A stretch of 64,000 nt of DNA from contig NC_051439.1 in assembly GCF_001649575.2 (NCBI RefSeq), positions 18,019,890 through 18,083,889 of the forward strand. Reading direction: 5' to 3'. The position numbers were made by a program, and so were the translations under genes. The stretch is from Kryptolebias marmoratus. Taxonomy: Eukaryota; Chordata; Actinopteri; Cyprinodontiformes; Rivulidae. This document shows positions 22,060 to 39,120 of the stretch, piece after piece. The notes under the pieces are model-generated. The model was not told where the DNA came from. It did not search any database and worked only from the letters and a program-made list of their open reading frames with translations. Positions within the stretch are counted from its first letter, which is position 1, and each line of letters opens with the position of its first letter.

Positions 22060-23328
22060 ATGGTTTATGGGCAGATCCTTCATCAGCCTGATGATTGCTT
22101 CATTAATGTAAACGTTGGAGGATTCAGGCAGCGCATGGATCACACGGTACTGAGGAGATTCCCGCAGACACGCCTCGGCCGCCTTCTGTGCTGCAGCTCC
22201 AAAGAAGCCATCCTGGAGCTTTGCGATGACTTCAGTCCCTTTGACATGGAATACTACTTCGACCGCAGCCCGAGTTTCTTCTGTTACATCCTCAACTTTT
22301 ACCTGACAGGGAAAATCCACCTGGTGGACGGCCTGTGCGTGGTCTCGTTCGTCCAGGAGATTGAGTACTGGGGCATCAAGGAGCGCCACCTGGACTTGTG
22401 CTGCAGCAGCAGATTCCTGGAGCTGATGGAGCAAACATGCTGGGATCGGACAAGTGAAGACCAGCAGCTCCAAAGCTCAGGCTCCTCTGCAGCCTCTGCT
22501 GAGGAGCTTACAGCCTTGGAGGACAACAAGGAAATCTTTGAAGGCTCCTGGTGCGCAGATGTTCGCAGGAGTGTTTGGATTCGATTTGAGAATCCAGGTT
22601 TCTCCACCTCAGCTAAAGTAATGGCTGTGGCATCTGTGAGCGTGGTCTTTGTCTCCATTGTTGCCATGTGTTTGAACAGCATGCCAGACTTTCATCGGGT
22701 GGGTTCTGATGAGAAGCACGTTGAAAACCCAGTGCTGGCTTGGTTTGAGAACCTCTGCATCCTGTTCTTCTCTGCAGAGTTTACTCTTCGTCTGGCCGTT
22801 GCACCATCAGCCAAGAGCTTCCTGCTCAGCCCTTTAAATGTTATCGACCTATTGACAATCTTGCCCTTCTACGTGACGTTAATCTGCGATAAAATGAGCG
22901 AGGACAAGAACACAGAGCTAGAGAATGTTGGCAAAGTGATGCAGATCTTAAGGTTGATGCGAGTGTTTCGTATTTTGAAGCTGGCTCGTCACTCAGCCGG
23001 GCTCCGCTCGCTCGGGGCCACACTGAGACACAGCTCCAGAGAAATGGGCCAGCTGGTGCTCTTCCTGTCTTTGGGGGTTTCTTTGTTTTCTGCTCTGATT
23101 TACTTTGCAGAGCAAGAATCTAAAGTGTCAGAGCTGCAGACCATTCCTATCGGCTGGTGGTGGGCGACCATAAGCATGACCACAGTGGGCTACGGAGACA
23201 CGGTCCCAGTTACTTCAGCTGGGAGGCTGATAGGAACCCTGTGCATCGTGTGTGGGCTGCTGATTGTTGCTCTGCCCATTACCAACATCTTCAACAAGTT
23301 CTCCAAGTTCCACCAGAGGAAAAGATGA
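22060..23328 (+). CDS. kcns3: Electrically silent voltage-gated K+ channel subunit, KCNS (Kv9) type, most like KCNS3
   Basis: Silent Kv subunit that co-assembles with Kv2 channels and alters their gating. One uninterrupted coding exon, 422 residues, starting MVYG (human KCNS3 starts MVFG). T1 tetramerisation domain about 14-115 (INVNVGGFRQ, DFSPFDMEYYFDR, EIEYWGI). S1 about 185-206, S2 about 225-246, S3 about 258-276. S4 about 295-315 has spaced arginines (LRLMRVFRILKLARHS). S5 about 330-350; pore TTVGYGDT 374-381; S6 about 390-412. S6 has ALPIT instead of PVP, the hallmark of silent subunits. The protein stops at ...KFSKFHQRKR just after S6, whereas human KCNS3 has about 70 more residues. 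The family call is secure; S3 over S1/S2 rests on similarity and linkage near wdr35. Confidence 0.9.
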   Translation: MVYGQILHQPDDCFINVNVGGFRQRMDHTVLRRFPQTRLGRLLCCSSKEAILELCDDFSPFDMEYYFDRSPSFFCYILNFYLTGKIHLVDGLCVVSFVQEIEYWGIKERHLDLCCSSRFLELMEQTCWDRTSEDQQLQSSGSSAASAEELTALEDNKEIFEGSWCADVRRSVWIRFENPGFSTSAKVMAVASVSVVFVSIVAMCLNSMPDFHRVGSDEKHVENPVLAWFENLCILFFSAEFTLRLAVAPSAKSFLLSPLNVIDLLTILPFYVTLICDKMSEDKNTELENVGKVMQILRLMRVFRILKLARHSAGLRSLGATLRHSSREMGQLVLFLSLGVSLFSALIYFAEQESKVSELQTIPIGWWWATISMTTVGYGDTVPVTSAGRLIGTLCIVCGLLIVALPITNIFNKFSKFHQRKR

Positions 23329-24054
23329 TTTGATGTCACTGAACAGATCTGGGATACAATTCATGGGCAAGCCCAAACTGTTTCCTAATCTCAAGGAGTA
23401 GAAAAAAGAAATACTGCTGTTTATAATATTAATAATGAATTAATTGTACAGACATGTCCTTCATTAAAAGAGCAGCAGTCTTTAGTAGGTAGTTACTGGA
23501 ACGATAAACAGTTTTTGTTCTGATCTATGTGTGTTTATGAAGCCAAAAGTAGTCCCAGGAAGTCATACGAACTTCTCTGATCCCTTTTATTCTGTTTAAT
23601 GTGAACTTTTATGATGTTGTCTCTTCCTTTATATCAAACCAACATTTAGCCTGGGCCTTTTTTTTGTCTTCCAAAGTCTTAAGATGAATGTTTATGAGTC
23701 AATAATCCAGCTATTAAAATCTGAAGCCAAACCAGCTACTTCTTCAATCAAATCTGTTTATTCTCTATTCTCTTGAGAAGTTGCTTTTGCAACTTATGTT
23801 ATAATTGTTTGCATAGTTTAGGATTTATCAAAAACTCTTCTGCTCTTTAAAAATTTGAAAAAAAAAAAAAAATTGAGCCAGATGTCAAAAAAACAAACAA
23901 TTATTGCAACATTACTGTAGTCAGAAAAAAAAAGTTTTGACAATAAAACCATAATTTTTCAGTACTTCAGTAAGATTGTTGTATTATTAAAAACAGTCAT
24001 GAAACTGCAAAAAGAACAACAAAAACCAGTGCTTGATTCAATTTTCCAAGCAGG

Positions 24055-24060
<6 letters not shown>

Positions 24061-24150
<90 letters not shown>
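24061..24150. repeat. Compound microsatellite (CA)15(TA)30
   Basis: Thirty bases of CA followed by sixty bases of uninterrupted TA, downstream of kcns3. Confidence 0.98.
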
Positions 24151-24152
<2 letters not shown>

Positions 24153-24919
24153 AACTGTAAATTTCAATATTTATGCCCTTTTGGTTGTAAATACCCCTAA
24201 AAACAAAAGATAGCATTTTCACATCTTGTGTAAAAGAAGGATAAATAAAACCAAAGTAGCAGAACAAACTTTCACACTTTGTTGACGAGACCTGAAGATT
24301 CTAATCTGAATATTCTCAAAAACTTTAAGGTGGGCATTCACAGGCTCCTTTTGGTGTCAAAAACTAATTTTCATTAGCACTTGCATGTATTTTGGTGAGC
24401 AGCTAAAATAAGTATCCAGACCTGCTGTAAAGCCTCCAACATGCTGCGTCTCACTGGCAGCTGAGAACATTTACAAAGCAGCTGGCTGTAATTGCTAACT
24501 TGCCTCTGGCTTTAGTCATTAAATAAATATTTAAATAAGCACTTAGAGACATCGAGTTCCTCCTTCTGTGACATCCCTGCACACTTAAAGTCACACACCA
24601 GTCCTCTGATTTAGTTTCCCTGCCTGCCTGAGTAAAAGTCCCTGTCAGCGGGACTTTAGACGTCTCAGCGCCGAGGAGACGGATGTTAGCTGAGGCATGA
24701 TTTTATGATACAGGAAAACTCATTTGTCCCCACTTCCATCAAAAATTTAGGTGACATCTCCAAATGTCTGAATAGTTCATGTAACACTGTCACCCTTTTT
24801 AAAACCCCTTTTATCCCCATTTTCTCTGCAAACATACATCACTGTATATACATTTTTACAATTGTTTATTATTTATGAAAAGTATCTTACTGGTAGGTTA
24901 TGTTGGTGTAGTGTAGGTT

Positions 24920-24953
<34 letters not shown>

Positions 24954-24963
24954 TGTGTGTGTG
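24920..24963. repeat. Compound microsatellite (GT)n(GA)n(GT)n
   Basis: GT, then GA, then GT dinucleotide runs in direct succession. Confidence 0.95.
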
Positions 24964-25455
24964 AAGGTATCAACTGGGACAGAACAGAGTCAAAACAAAT
25001 TTCTACAACATGTATATCTTATCCTGATGGATCATTGTGTAATATATTTTAAACGTTATTGGGACATGTTGATTATATAAATGTTTATGTTTATCAACCA
25101 TAAATTTTTGAGAAAAATAAACAGACTCTCATTTTCAAAACTGTATTGCCAAACAAAGAAATGTGTTATTTGAAAAGAAATGAAAAGTTAAAAAAGTCAC
25201 ACTTTGAATTACAAAATAAAACTTAAATATAATTACACTGTACTACTCTTTTTTAATATTGTAATGAATAACAGGACATGGCACTTCTTATTTCGCTCAT
25301 CTTTGTTATTATGTAAAGACAACTTTAAATATTTAGGTAATACAACTTTATGTCACTAAGACAAACATAGTTACTCCACCTAAATGACAAAACTTCTCAA
25401 ACCAATAAAAACTGACAAAACTGAAACAGCTTTTCATTGTAATTTCCTCCAATGA

Positions 25456-25470
25456 CCACTTGGGGGCAGC
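25456..25470 (+). promoter_or_regulatory. CTCF-like motif
   Basis: CCACTTGGGGGCAGC differs at one position from the CTCF core CCASYAGRKGGCRS. It lies between kcns3 and fosl2, transcribed convergently. Similar words also occur in fish repeats, so this is only a candidate. Confidence 0.25.
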
Positions 25471-28400
25471 AAACACTCATTATTTGAACAGAACACATTT
25501 CATGCACTCCAAAAGTACTGAGGGATTCTTTTTTAATTCTAAAGGACAAACCATTTTGACTTTATTGTCAATCTGATATTGTTTTTAATCAAAATAGTTC
25601 ATCTTTTATGGTTTTACTGACTTATAAGGATGTGCACTTGGTGTCTAACTTAGATGCCTAATGTTAATTTATTTGCTCCTGGCCTCAGTGGAAATACTGA
25701 GGCGACAAAAAAGATGTGTGAATTTAGATTTACTGAATAATTCATTTAGTTTTTATTTTACTATGTGCATGTAGCAAAACAGTCTAAGACAACAATCCTA
25801 GAATATCAGCAGGACCCGGGATGAATATTGATAAGAAGCACAACAAGCAGCATCTGTGATTGACATGGACTAAACTAAAATGTATAATTCATAATTCACA
25901 ACCACCAGACAGAGAATGCATTTCACCTTAATGTTTTATCAGCTAAAACTAATTTTGGTCCATTTTTTTCTCAAGATCATAAGAGTTTTAATGAGTATTA
26001 TGAAGGTTTTTGTTTTCTGGTTTGCTTGCTGCTCTCCCTGCTTTGTCTCAGTTTTAAATCTTTGTCTTCATTTTATTGTCCATGTCATGTTTTTTTTTTT
26101 TTTTTACCTCATAACAAGTTGTGTTTTCTCATCTGCCTAATTTAAACTTTGTTGCTTAAACTTCTCGCAGCTTTTTTTTTTCTTTCTCCTATGCGACTTA
26201 TATCAGATCAGAAGTATTTCAAATTGTTCAAAAACATGTAAAAATATATTATTTCTCAGGCACTGAAGGAGAAAAGCTGCTCAGAATTTCACTAGCTCAA
26301 AAACGTTTTATAAAATAAGGATAAACATTTTTAATGTCTAATTGGTTGGTGTTTCCTGTTTATATTGGCTAAAATCTGTATGAATAACATCAGTTCTTCT
26401 GTAGCTGAAGTAATATTAAGTCTCATAGTATTGCTACACCAGTAAATGTAGACATAATTTTGAGTGTACTATTTTTTTAATAAATAAAAAAGCAACTTTA
26501 TCAGAAAAATAAAGGCGTGAACTAAGAATAAATAGGTCTTTTAGTGACATTTTAATTTAGAAAACTTTGAAATCTTCTGACCTGAGACAAAAACATTTCA
26601 GGGCTAATTTAAGGCATTATAACTGATAATCAACAAACAGATTGTTATATGTTTGGCTGTTATTTTATTTTTATTTTCAAGCTTTTCTTTTTCAATTCAT
26701 CCTTGATAAAATATCAAAACAAAGCTGGATTTTTCGTGGCCAGATGAATGCAAGAAGGAAGGTTTTTGTTCACCTACAGTAAATGAATTAAATCTTATTA
26801 TGAGATGATTAGCAAAATTTAGATAAAATAGATTAAACTAATATGGTTACACACAATAATTACTGCAAGAATTTTTATGCTTGAAAAACAGAAAATCAAA
26901 AACAATCCCAAGTTGAAAATTATTTTTATTATTACTCTTAAATTAACAAACACTGCTATACATATTGCTGTTTTTATTCATTTTGAATCATTTTAAACAG
27001 GTAAAGCAGCTGAAAAAAAAGAAGAAATAGTAGAAGAACAGGCGACAGACAGTAGATGACATGTACAGCAGAAGAGTTGATGGCTTTCCTATGTGTGTCG
27101 AGGGGTTTTACTCCAACAAACAAATGTTTTTGGTTCTCCTCTCGTCTCTTTGTGTTGTCATGCTGGATTAAAGAATCCCCCCCCTTTTCATCAAAATATT
27201 CAACAATGAGTCACATTAAATCAAAAACAGCCCACGTGTTCTTTCCAAGCAAGTAGCAGCAGCTTGTGTTCGGTTGCAAAAAATGTAGTTTGTGTATCCA
27301 GCGCAACAAAAAACTTTATTTCCTCAGACTGGAAAAAGGATTCAAGCAACGATGATGGCTTTTTTTTTAAACCCCTGACATTAAAATTTATTTGGAATGT
27401 CTCAAGTACATAAAGATTCTCAGATATGGCTGTTCTGTCCGCCTCAGTGCGTCATTTCAAACCCCTGTCCCTTTAACATACAGGTACAAATAAAGACCAA
27501 AAAGTGGTCAGTGTTCACTCTTTCACATCAGACCAGCTGTAGAGAAAGTCTTCCTCATCCCTTAGTCAAAAAGCAAACTGCGTCTAGTGCTGGTTGTTAG
27601 CTGATCAGTACCTCATGCACCCAGAAATCAGCACATCTGAGCAGAATTTAAACATAATTTCTTTACTAAAAGTGACAGATTTACAAACACCGTATAAACA
27701 GAGTTGACATCATTTGGCAGCTGGCGACAGTCTGGACCACCGTGGCTTTTTTCAAGTTTGCCCAAAATCCCTCCTTTTTTTTTTAGACAAAGACTGATGA
27801 AATACAGGATTACATGTGTCATAAAAAAGTTTGGTTGTTTTTTGGCTTTTTGGAACCTGATCTGCCCCTGAGAGGCGGTGTTCAGAAAACAACAAAAAGA
27901 AAAAGTTTATTTAGAGAACAAAGCGGAGGAGGGTTCTGTTCAAACTTTTTGAAATGTCTGAGCAAGAAAGACGAAGCTCTCAGAGAGACGCAATGAGGCA
28001 ATGAAATTTAAAAAGTACCACCTCTGCACCAGCCAGCAGTCCTGCAACACTCTTCACAACAGGTTTCTACTAAACACATGAGAGATAATCCCTGACATCA
28101 ATGTAAATCACATACACTTTGTCAAAAACAAGCCGTAGAGTTCAGGTACAGAATCACTTAGGAAAAGCACACAATACTACCGTAAATTCAAGCCACAATG
28201 GCAAAAATAGAAAGTATTGAGGAGCTAGTCATCGATTAAAAGTTGGCTCAAATTCTTAGCAACACCGAGGAGTCCTCAGGTCACCCTGCGAATGATCACG
28301 CTGCTTTTCTACAGGCAGATTCAAAGGAGACAACAACAAAATTCAATCAGCACAGGCCATAAATACACTTAAAGAGATGGAGATAACACCAGAAAAGTGT

Positions 28401-29037
28401 ACACACTCTGTCCTGAATCGAGTTATCAAAGTCTAAAAAGGAAAAAACCGAAGCGAGGAAGTCTTTGTTCATTGTCTCAACTTAGAATTTCCAGAAGAAC
28501 ACCGACCTTGCTTAGTGATTTATTGATTGGCAGAGTGCAAGAGTCAGTCGGCCACATGGCTTTTTTATTTAGATGTTTTCAAAAAAAAAAAAAAAAAAAC
28601 ACTCTTCTTTTGTTGGCTTACAGGCTGATTAAGCATGATTTTGCTTTTGCAAAAAAAAAATTACATATATATCTATATACATATAGATATATAGCTGTAT
28701 ATATATATATAAAAAGATGTTGTTCTCTGGTTGTAGTCACATCAACACAGGCGTCTTTCTTCAGAAATGTCCGTAAACAAGTCAACACTCTGGAGTTGAA
28801 ATGGCGAAGAGATGATGCCTTTCAGGGTTGCTGCACACACGTCGATGAGGAGAAAATTTCACGCTTGAATTGAAGAAACGCGGCGTAGCCCTTGCGGGTC
28901 CCCCCCTTGCTTCGCCCAAAGGGGGAACGGCTAACATGGTCAGCTTGGTCTGGACTTTTTAAATGTGCTTTAAAGACACTGAAGGGCTGGAGGGGGGGCA
29001 GTGTTCAACCACAGTGTTCGTTTCACCCCCCCCAAAC

Positions 29038-33955
<4,918 letters not shown>

Positions 33956-34001
33956 GATCCGGGACAGAGGAAGATTTCAGTGGACTGTTTGAGCTCTGGG
34001 G

Positions 34002-34002
<1 letters not shown>

Positions 34003-34045
<43 letters not shown>

Positions 34046-34052
34046 TCCCTCT
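34003..34052 (-). repeat. (GA)n tract in the probable fosl2 5' UTR
   Basis: Nineteen CT units on the plus strand (34003-34040) followed by an imperfect extension. It starts about 48 nt upstream of the fosl2 ATG, so the transcript would carry a purine-only GA run near its start codon. Confidence 0.9.
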
Positions 34053-34319
34053 TAAATTCCTCACAGTAAAAAGGCACCAACAGGAAAAATCCTCTGATCT
34101 GAGTCCTTAATTGAGATATCCAAGGACGAGCTGGCAAAGTGCAAAAATAGAGCCTCTAAGAACTCACCTAAAACATGATATTGCGAGTTTGTTTTTCTTG
34201 TTGCTTTAACCCTAAAGTCTTTCTTTTGTGCTTTAATTATTTAGGATCCGCAGGTAAACTACAGCAAAGATCCTGTCAGGTGCGCCAACTTGAACTTGAA
34301 ATCAGCAGAGAAGCTGTAG

Positions 34320-34960
34320 TTCGAGTGACTCACGCGCGTTTAGGTCGCTTTAAAACCTCCGGCTTGTTTTTAAAACCTGCTGAATATTTTCCGCCGCCTT
34401 TTCCCTACAACTCTCTACTCTGAACTCTCTGCCGCTCACGGAACACTTCGAACTTTTTTTTTCTTTCTTTCTTTCTTTTTTTTTTTCTTTCCCCTTTTTA
34501 CCCCCACTTCCTAAAGATGACTCACTTCAATGGCACTATGAAGAAGCGCGACGGCTTTTCAACACCAACGAAACAGCCCACGTCACGCCTGGGCGTTGCA
34601 ACTCGGCGCGGGGAGGGGTTCGCTTCTGGATAAGGCAGCGAGCCGGAGAGATCCGCCGCGTCCGCCTTCCTCGCGCCGGAGACGCGGTCAAAACCCTCCG
34701 ATTTCCAGTTAAAGCCGAGCAGCTCTCCGCGGGAGCTTGTTTTCCTTTTTTTCAAGCAAAAGGGACGTCACTGTTCGAACTGGAGTTCACCTTTTTTGTC
34801 TCACTTTCTTCGGCCCATTGACGCATGTTTCCTAAAATGGGCAGTTGCGTCAGAGAGCGCGTGTGGGTTTCCTTGGTAAAAAGGAAGCGTCAGACTCTGG
34901 AGGGATTCCCTCCCCTCTCCGAGCTGCGCTCCGGACTCGGAGCTCTCAGAGCAGGTCCAG
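34320..34960 (-). promoter_or_regulatory. Putative fosl2 promoter: CpG-rich, AP-1, CRE-like and CArG motifs
   Basis: Dense CpG (about 34540-34960) contrasts with AT-rich surroundings. Perfect AP-1 sites TGACTCA lie at 34326-34332 and 34518-34524. CRE-like TGACGTCC (minus strand) lies at 34763-34770, and TGACGTGG (minus strand) at 34578-34585. A perfect CArG/SRF box CCTAAAATGG lies at 34831-34840 with an adjoining TTCC (ETS core). This combination resembles immediate-early fos-family promoters. No clear TATA box; the transcription start is not determinable. Confidence 0.6.
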
Positions 34961-35148
34961 TTTGCGGCGGAAAACTAATAAACCAAAAAAAAAACAAAAA
35001 CAAACAACAACAACACTGACGTTCAAATTAATCTCAATCTGTGGATCCCGACAGCGCGCGTGCCTGCAGAGAGCTCAACATCCACCAGCTCCCACCAGCT
35101 CCCACGTGCGCCCTGAATGCTCGGACACACAGTGTTTGGGCACAATCA

Positions 35149-35150
<2 letters not shown>

Positions 35151-35184
<34 letters not shown>
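35151..35184. repeat. Poly-T tract of 34 bases
   Basis: Uninterrupted T34 at the edge of the fosl2 upstream region. No retroposed body is recognisable next to it. Confidence 0.97.
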
Positions 35185-35188
<4 letters not shown>

Positions 35189-38100
35189 GCGTAATTTGGA
35201 GAGTTGGCACCGATGGGAGGTCTGCGCACCGGGCTCAGTGATCGGGTCATCAACGGAGCTCCTTCAGGAGGAATCTCTGTGAGATGTGGGCTAATTGTAA
35301 TTCGGACGCAGCTCATATATTAAAAACAAAAAACAAAAACAAGGGCACTGCGCCCAGAAAGTGACACGCTATGTGATAGAAAATGTCCTATTAAGTGTAA
35401 TCCAATCCGCTACGGTTCCTCTTTTAATCTGGATCCCTGCAACTGGCTGAGCTGAGCTCCTGAAGCTGTTCTCTGCGCCTGGGTTGCCAGAAGGAGTCAT
35501 TCCTGTGAAATGGAAGTTTCATTTAAAAAAAAAAAAGAGTTGGGGGAAGTTGTGTCTGCATGGGGAAAATGATCTGCGGAGGGTTTCTGAGGTGACCACT
35601 TGCTGAGGAGCTGTTTGCTCAAACCGTGAACACATCAGTCAGACAGGCAGCCTCCTGCGCTGAATGTCAACTTTTCCAGAGTTAAAGGTACTCATTGCAA
35701 AGCATGAAGTCAAACAGAAAAAAGTTAGCCTGAACTATATCAACTGGTGCAGTTCCAACGAGTTCACTCCAGCAGGTTTCCAGATATATCCATATGCAGC
35801 TCTGAAATGCGGGTCCACGCTCAATGTAAACAAAACACAAAACCCATGAAGAGAGTGGCCTACATTAGGCTACCTGCGCAGCTAAATAAAAATGGTGGAA
35901 TTGGATAAAATTAGAGTCTTGGAGAAGACATTTAGGTGAAACTATGAGAGCGAATCTGCTGCTAAACCTGAAAGAAAACCATAAAGTCAGAGCTCAGCTT
36001 TCAGACACATGCAGTGAGTTTACCATTTCACCAACTTTCACCCACTTCAGCTGTTTCTGTGGGTAAACAAACACACGTGGTAGGTGGCTTCTGGTGACAA
36101 GTTTTGCTTCCAATTTTAATTTAAGCATATTTACCATGAATACTGAGCAGATTTTGTTTGTTGTTCGCTCGCTCTTCGTCACTTTGCAATAAATACTTTT
36201 ATTTGTGTCATTTCAGCTGCATTAACATCTGACACGGGTCTGAACTCCCTCAGAGAACCGACGAGACGCGACTTTTATTGGGTTCCAGAACCAGAAATCA
36301 CCCAGATGTTCAACAAATCTGATATTAATTTATGATTAATGTTCTCAATCAGCCAGAGGCGCAGCTTTTTGAACGGAACGGCGTTGCTAAGCGACACAGT
36401 TTCAGCTTAATTGCTTTGGGAAAATCTAATCAGACATAGTTCAATTAGCGCCATAATGTGACTTGAGCTGCAGCCTTCAGCGTCAGTTTGTGTAAAACAG
36501 AATTTACACTCGAAACATGTTCCAATAATAGTTCACTTCTCACCTTTTCAGCCGGAGAAAGGAAGCAGCGCTAAGAAACAACAGAAAGAGACTTAAGAGG
36601 AGGAAACGCTGCAGGGCGGAAGCGGCAGGTCACGGTCAGGTCAGGTGATTGAAAGAAAAAGGCGCGAGGGTCAGCTGATGCGCAGCTCGTGCGCCACTGA
36701 CGCGTCCATCACACATCAGAAGGAATCAGATTCAGGAATTATGTTCCACACAGACCGACAAGAGGCTTACCTGGCCGAGGAGACAGGTGTTGGTGACGCA
36801 AGACGGCGCGTGCCTAATGCTGCCTTCAGGTACCGCCTGATAAATCCGAGTCACGAAAGGGAAACCAGTTTCTCCTTTCCTTATGTAAAAACCAGCAACA
36901 GTAGGTGCTGAGGAAAAATAACAATCAAACAAAAGCACAAGACATCCACCTTCTGTGGCTCTTTAGAGTCGTTTTTTTATTGGTTCAAAAGCTCAGAGTT
37001 ACGCGGTTTACAGATAGAGATTTTATATAAAGAGCATTAAAAATGTTTCAGAAATGGACATTAGGGCCTAAATGGGACCAAACACGTTCATACAGTCTAA
37101 TTTCAGTCTGAATAAAAATTTAAAAAGTGCAGCAAAATTAAATGTTAAACCAAAACCTCAACAGACAGGACAGTTAATATGAAAAATCATTATTAATGTA
37201 ACTGTAAGGTCTTATTTTCTTTTAATCGCTTAATATTATTTTTGGAGGTTTCTTTTCTTCTTCTATTTGTTAAGTTGTGAGAGTCATCATCAGAAACTTG
37301 ATTTTACTTTAAGCTTATGGAGAAAAAAACAAAAAACAAAACAACTTTTGTTATACCAGAACCACAGTGATTGAGCTCATGTAGCATCGGTTTGTGAGAA
37401 TGCCAACAGGTGGTTGTCATGGGGAAAAATTAGGGAAAAATTCCTGTGGCGGGTTGTCATGGAAACCAAAAAAAAAGGGAGTGAGGTGTCTGCTCAAAAG
37501 CAAATGCACATGAGGGTGTGGGAAAGGATGTATGTCCATCTGCTGCAGATTGTCTCACACCTAATGTCTCACAGACGTTTTAATTGATTGGTCATTTCTG
37601 ACTGGAAACACCACGGCCTAAAAAGGCTGAAGAAAAGATTCAAAATGTCATGTAAATGATCTGAATTTATCCTGTCTGTTCAGGTCTCATGTAAATCAGA
37701 TAAAACGATTTATTTCAGGGAGAAAACTGTTCAAAAAAATAAAATTTGGCTACAATAAAAAGGGGAGTTAACGATTTTAGGTGATACCAAACATAAAATA
37801 CTATTTGGTCCTTATTAATAACAATATAATGTTTACATTTAAATCTTTTATTACAAGTATTTATTCTTTTAGTTTTACTTAAAAACATTTACAACTGACA
37901 ATTAACACAATAAAGCTCTCAGGTCTTGTTCACGCTATTCAAATACTTTATTGTTTCACATTTTTAATGCTAACACAGATACAAAACAAACACAGTTCAC
38001 TCATTTTTCCTCTTCTGTTTTATTTTTGTGGAAGCATCCTCTTCAAATGCCATGTTAATTATTTTTTAAAAAGCATAAACTCTGAACTTTTAGTAACACC

Positions 38101-39081
38101 GATTCAGCAATATGTCTTCTCTTTTTGGATTCTATAGGAAAACACGGCCACGAACATGTCCATGAGATGTGTGCCTTAAATCTATCCCTTTGCTTCTGCC
38201 ACTTCATCGTCGCTGTTCCAGTTTTTCTCAGAGTACGCCTCGTGTGAACCATCTCACACTCTCATCCAGCGCTGCTGTTTGCCGGAGATTAAATGCAGGC
38301 ATGACTCAGGTGAGTTTTCTGATGAAGTCAGAGATGCTGAGCAAGTTTCTCACCTGTTTTTTTTGCCAAAACCAGTGAACTGCACTCCTCCTCAGAAGTA
38401 GATTTTCAGTCTGTGACTCACTGTATACTGATTATTCAGAGGTAAAACAGCTGTTTTAGCTCAGCTGAATGTCAGCGAGTTCAGAGTTTTTTCTTTTTTT
38501 TGTTCTTGCATTCCTTTCTTTTTTTCCCCCCCTTTAGCGTCATCCACCTGTCATGTTGTAATACTTTAACCTGGATAACAGCTCAACACGATCAGCAAGG
38601 CTTATCTCTCAGCTCAGGTGCTGCCAGTAGGACACACGCAGACACCAAAGTGCTGACTAAGACTGTGGAGAGTGGGTTAAAGAGCAATCAAAATGACTGA
38701 CAGGGGCGGTAATATTGAGCTACTGGCCTGTGAACACAGCTAATGTGCTGTTTTATTAACACAACAAAGCAAAGAAACGGCAACATGTGCCTGCATGCTG
38801 CAATGGGCTGAGTAAATCCAGCAGTGAGCAACAGGTTTTCTTTTCCCACCCCTTTAACTGTGATGCACAATCAGCAGGAGCAAACACAGACTTTATTGTT
38901 TCAGTATGTTGCTCAGGTCGGACTCTTAAATAGAAATCTAATCAGTGGTTTCATCAGGATGCCCACTGTGCAGGAACGAGAAGCTGGATGCCAAACACGC
39001 AGAAAGCTCCTGTGATTTAAAGTAACCATCCGTCAGTGATTTCACTTACCGTTGCCTTGGTGACACATTCAAAGCAGTCCA

Positions 39082-39084
<3 letters not shown>

Positions 39085-39116
<32 letters not shown>

Positions 39117-39120
39117 GCAG
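39085..39120. repeat. (CAG)10 trinucleotide repeat plus CGGCAG
   Basis: Ten perfect CAG units (39085-39114) followed by CGGCAG. It is not in a recognised coding exon. Confidence 0.95.

Larger units (their letters stand above)
23329..28960. other. kcns3 3' UTR, kcns3-fosl2 intergenic DNA and fosl2 3' UTR
   Basis: The two genes converge here. Candidate kcns3 poly(A) signals are at 23463 (ATTAAA) and 23942 (AATAAA). For fosl2 on the minus strand, AATAAA complements occur at 28564-28569 and 27315-27320; which is used is unknown. The rest is AT-rich with microsatellites and no supported coding exon. Confidence 0.55.

Noticed and set aside
21991..22682. Minus-strand ORFs of 160 and 127 codons across kcns3
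   Set aside because: Mirror frames of the well-supported kcns3 coding exon; their translations match nothing known to me.
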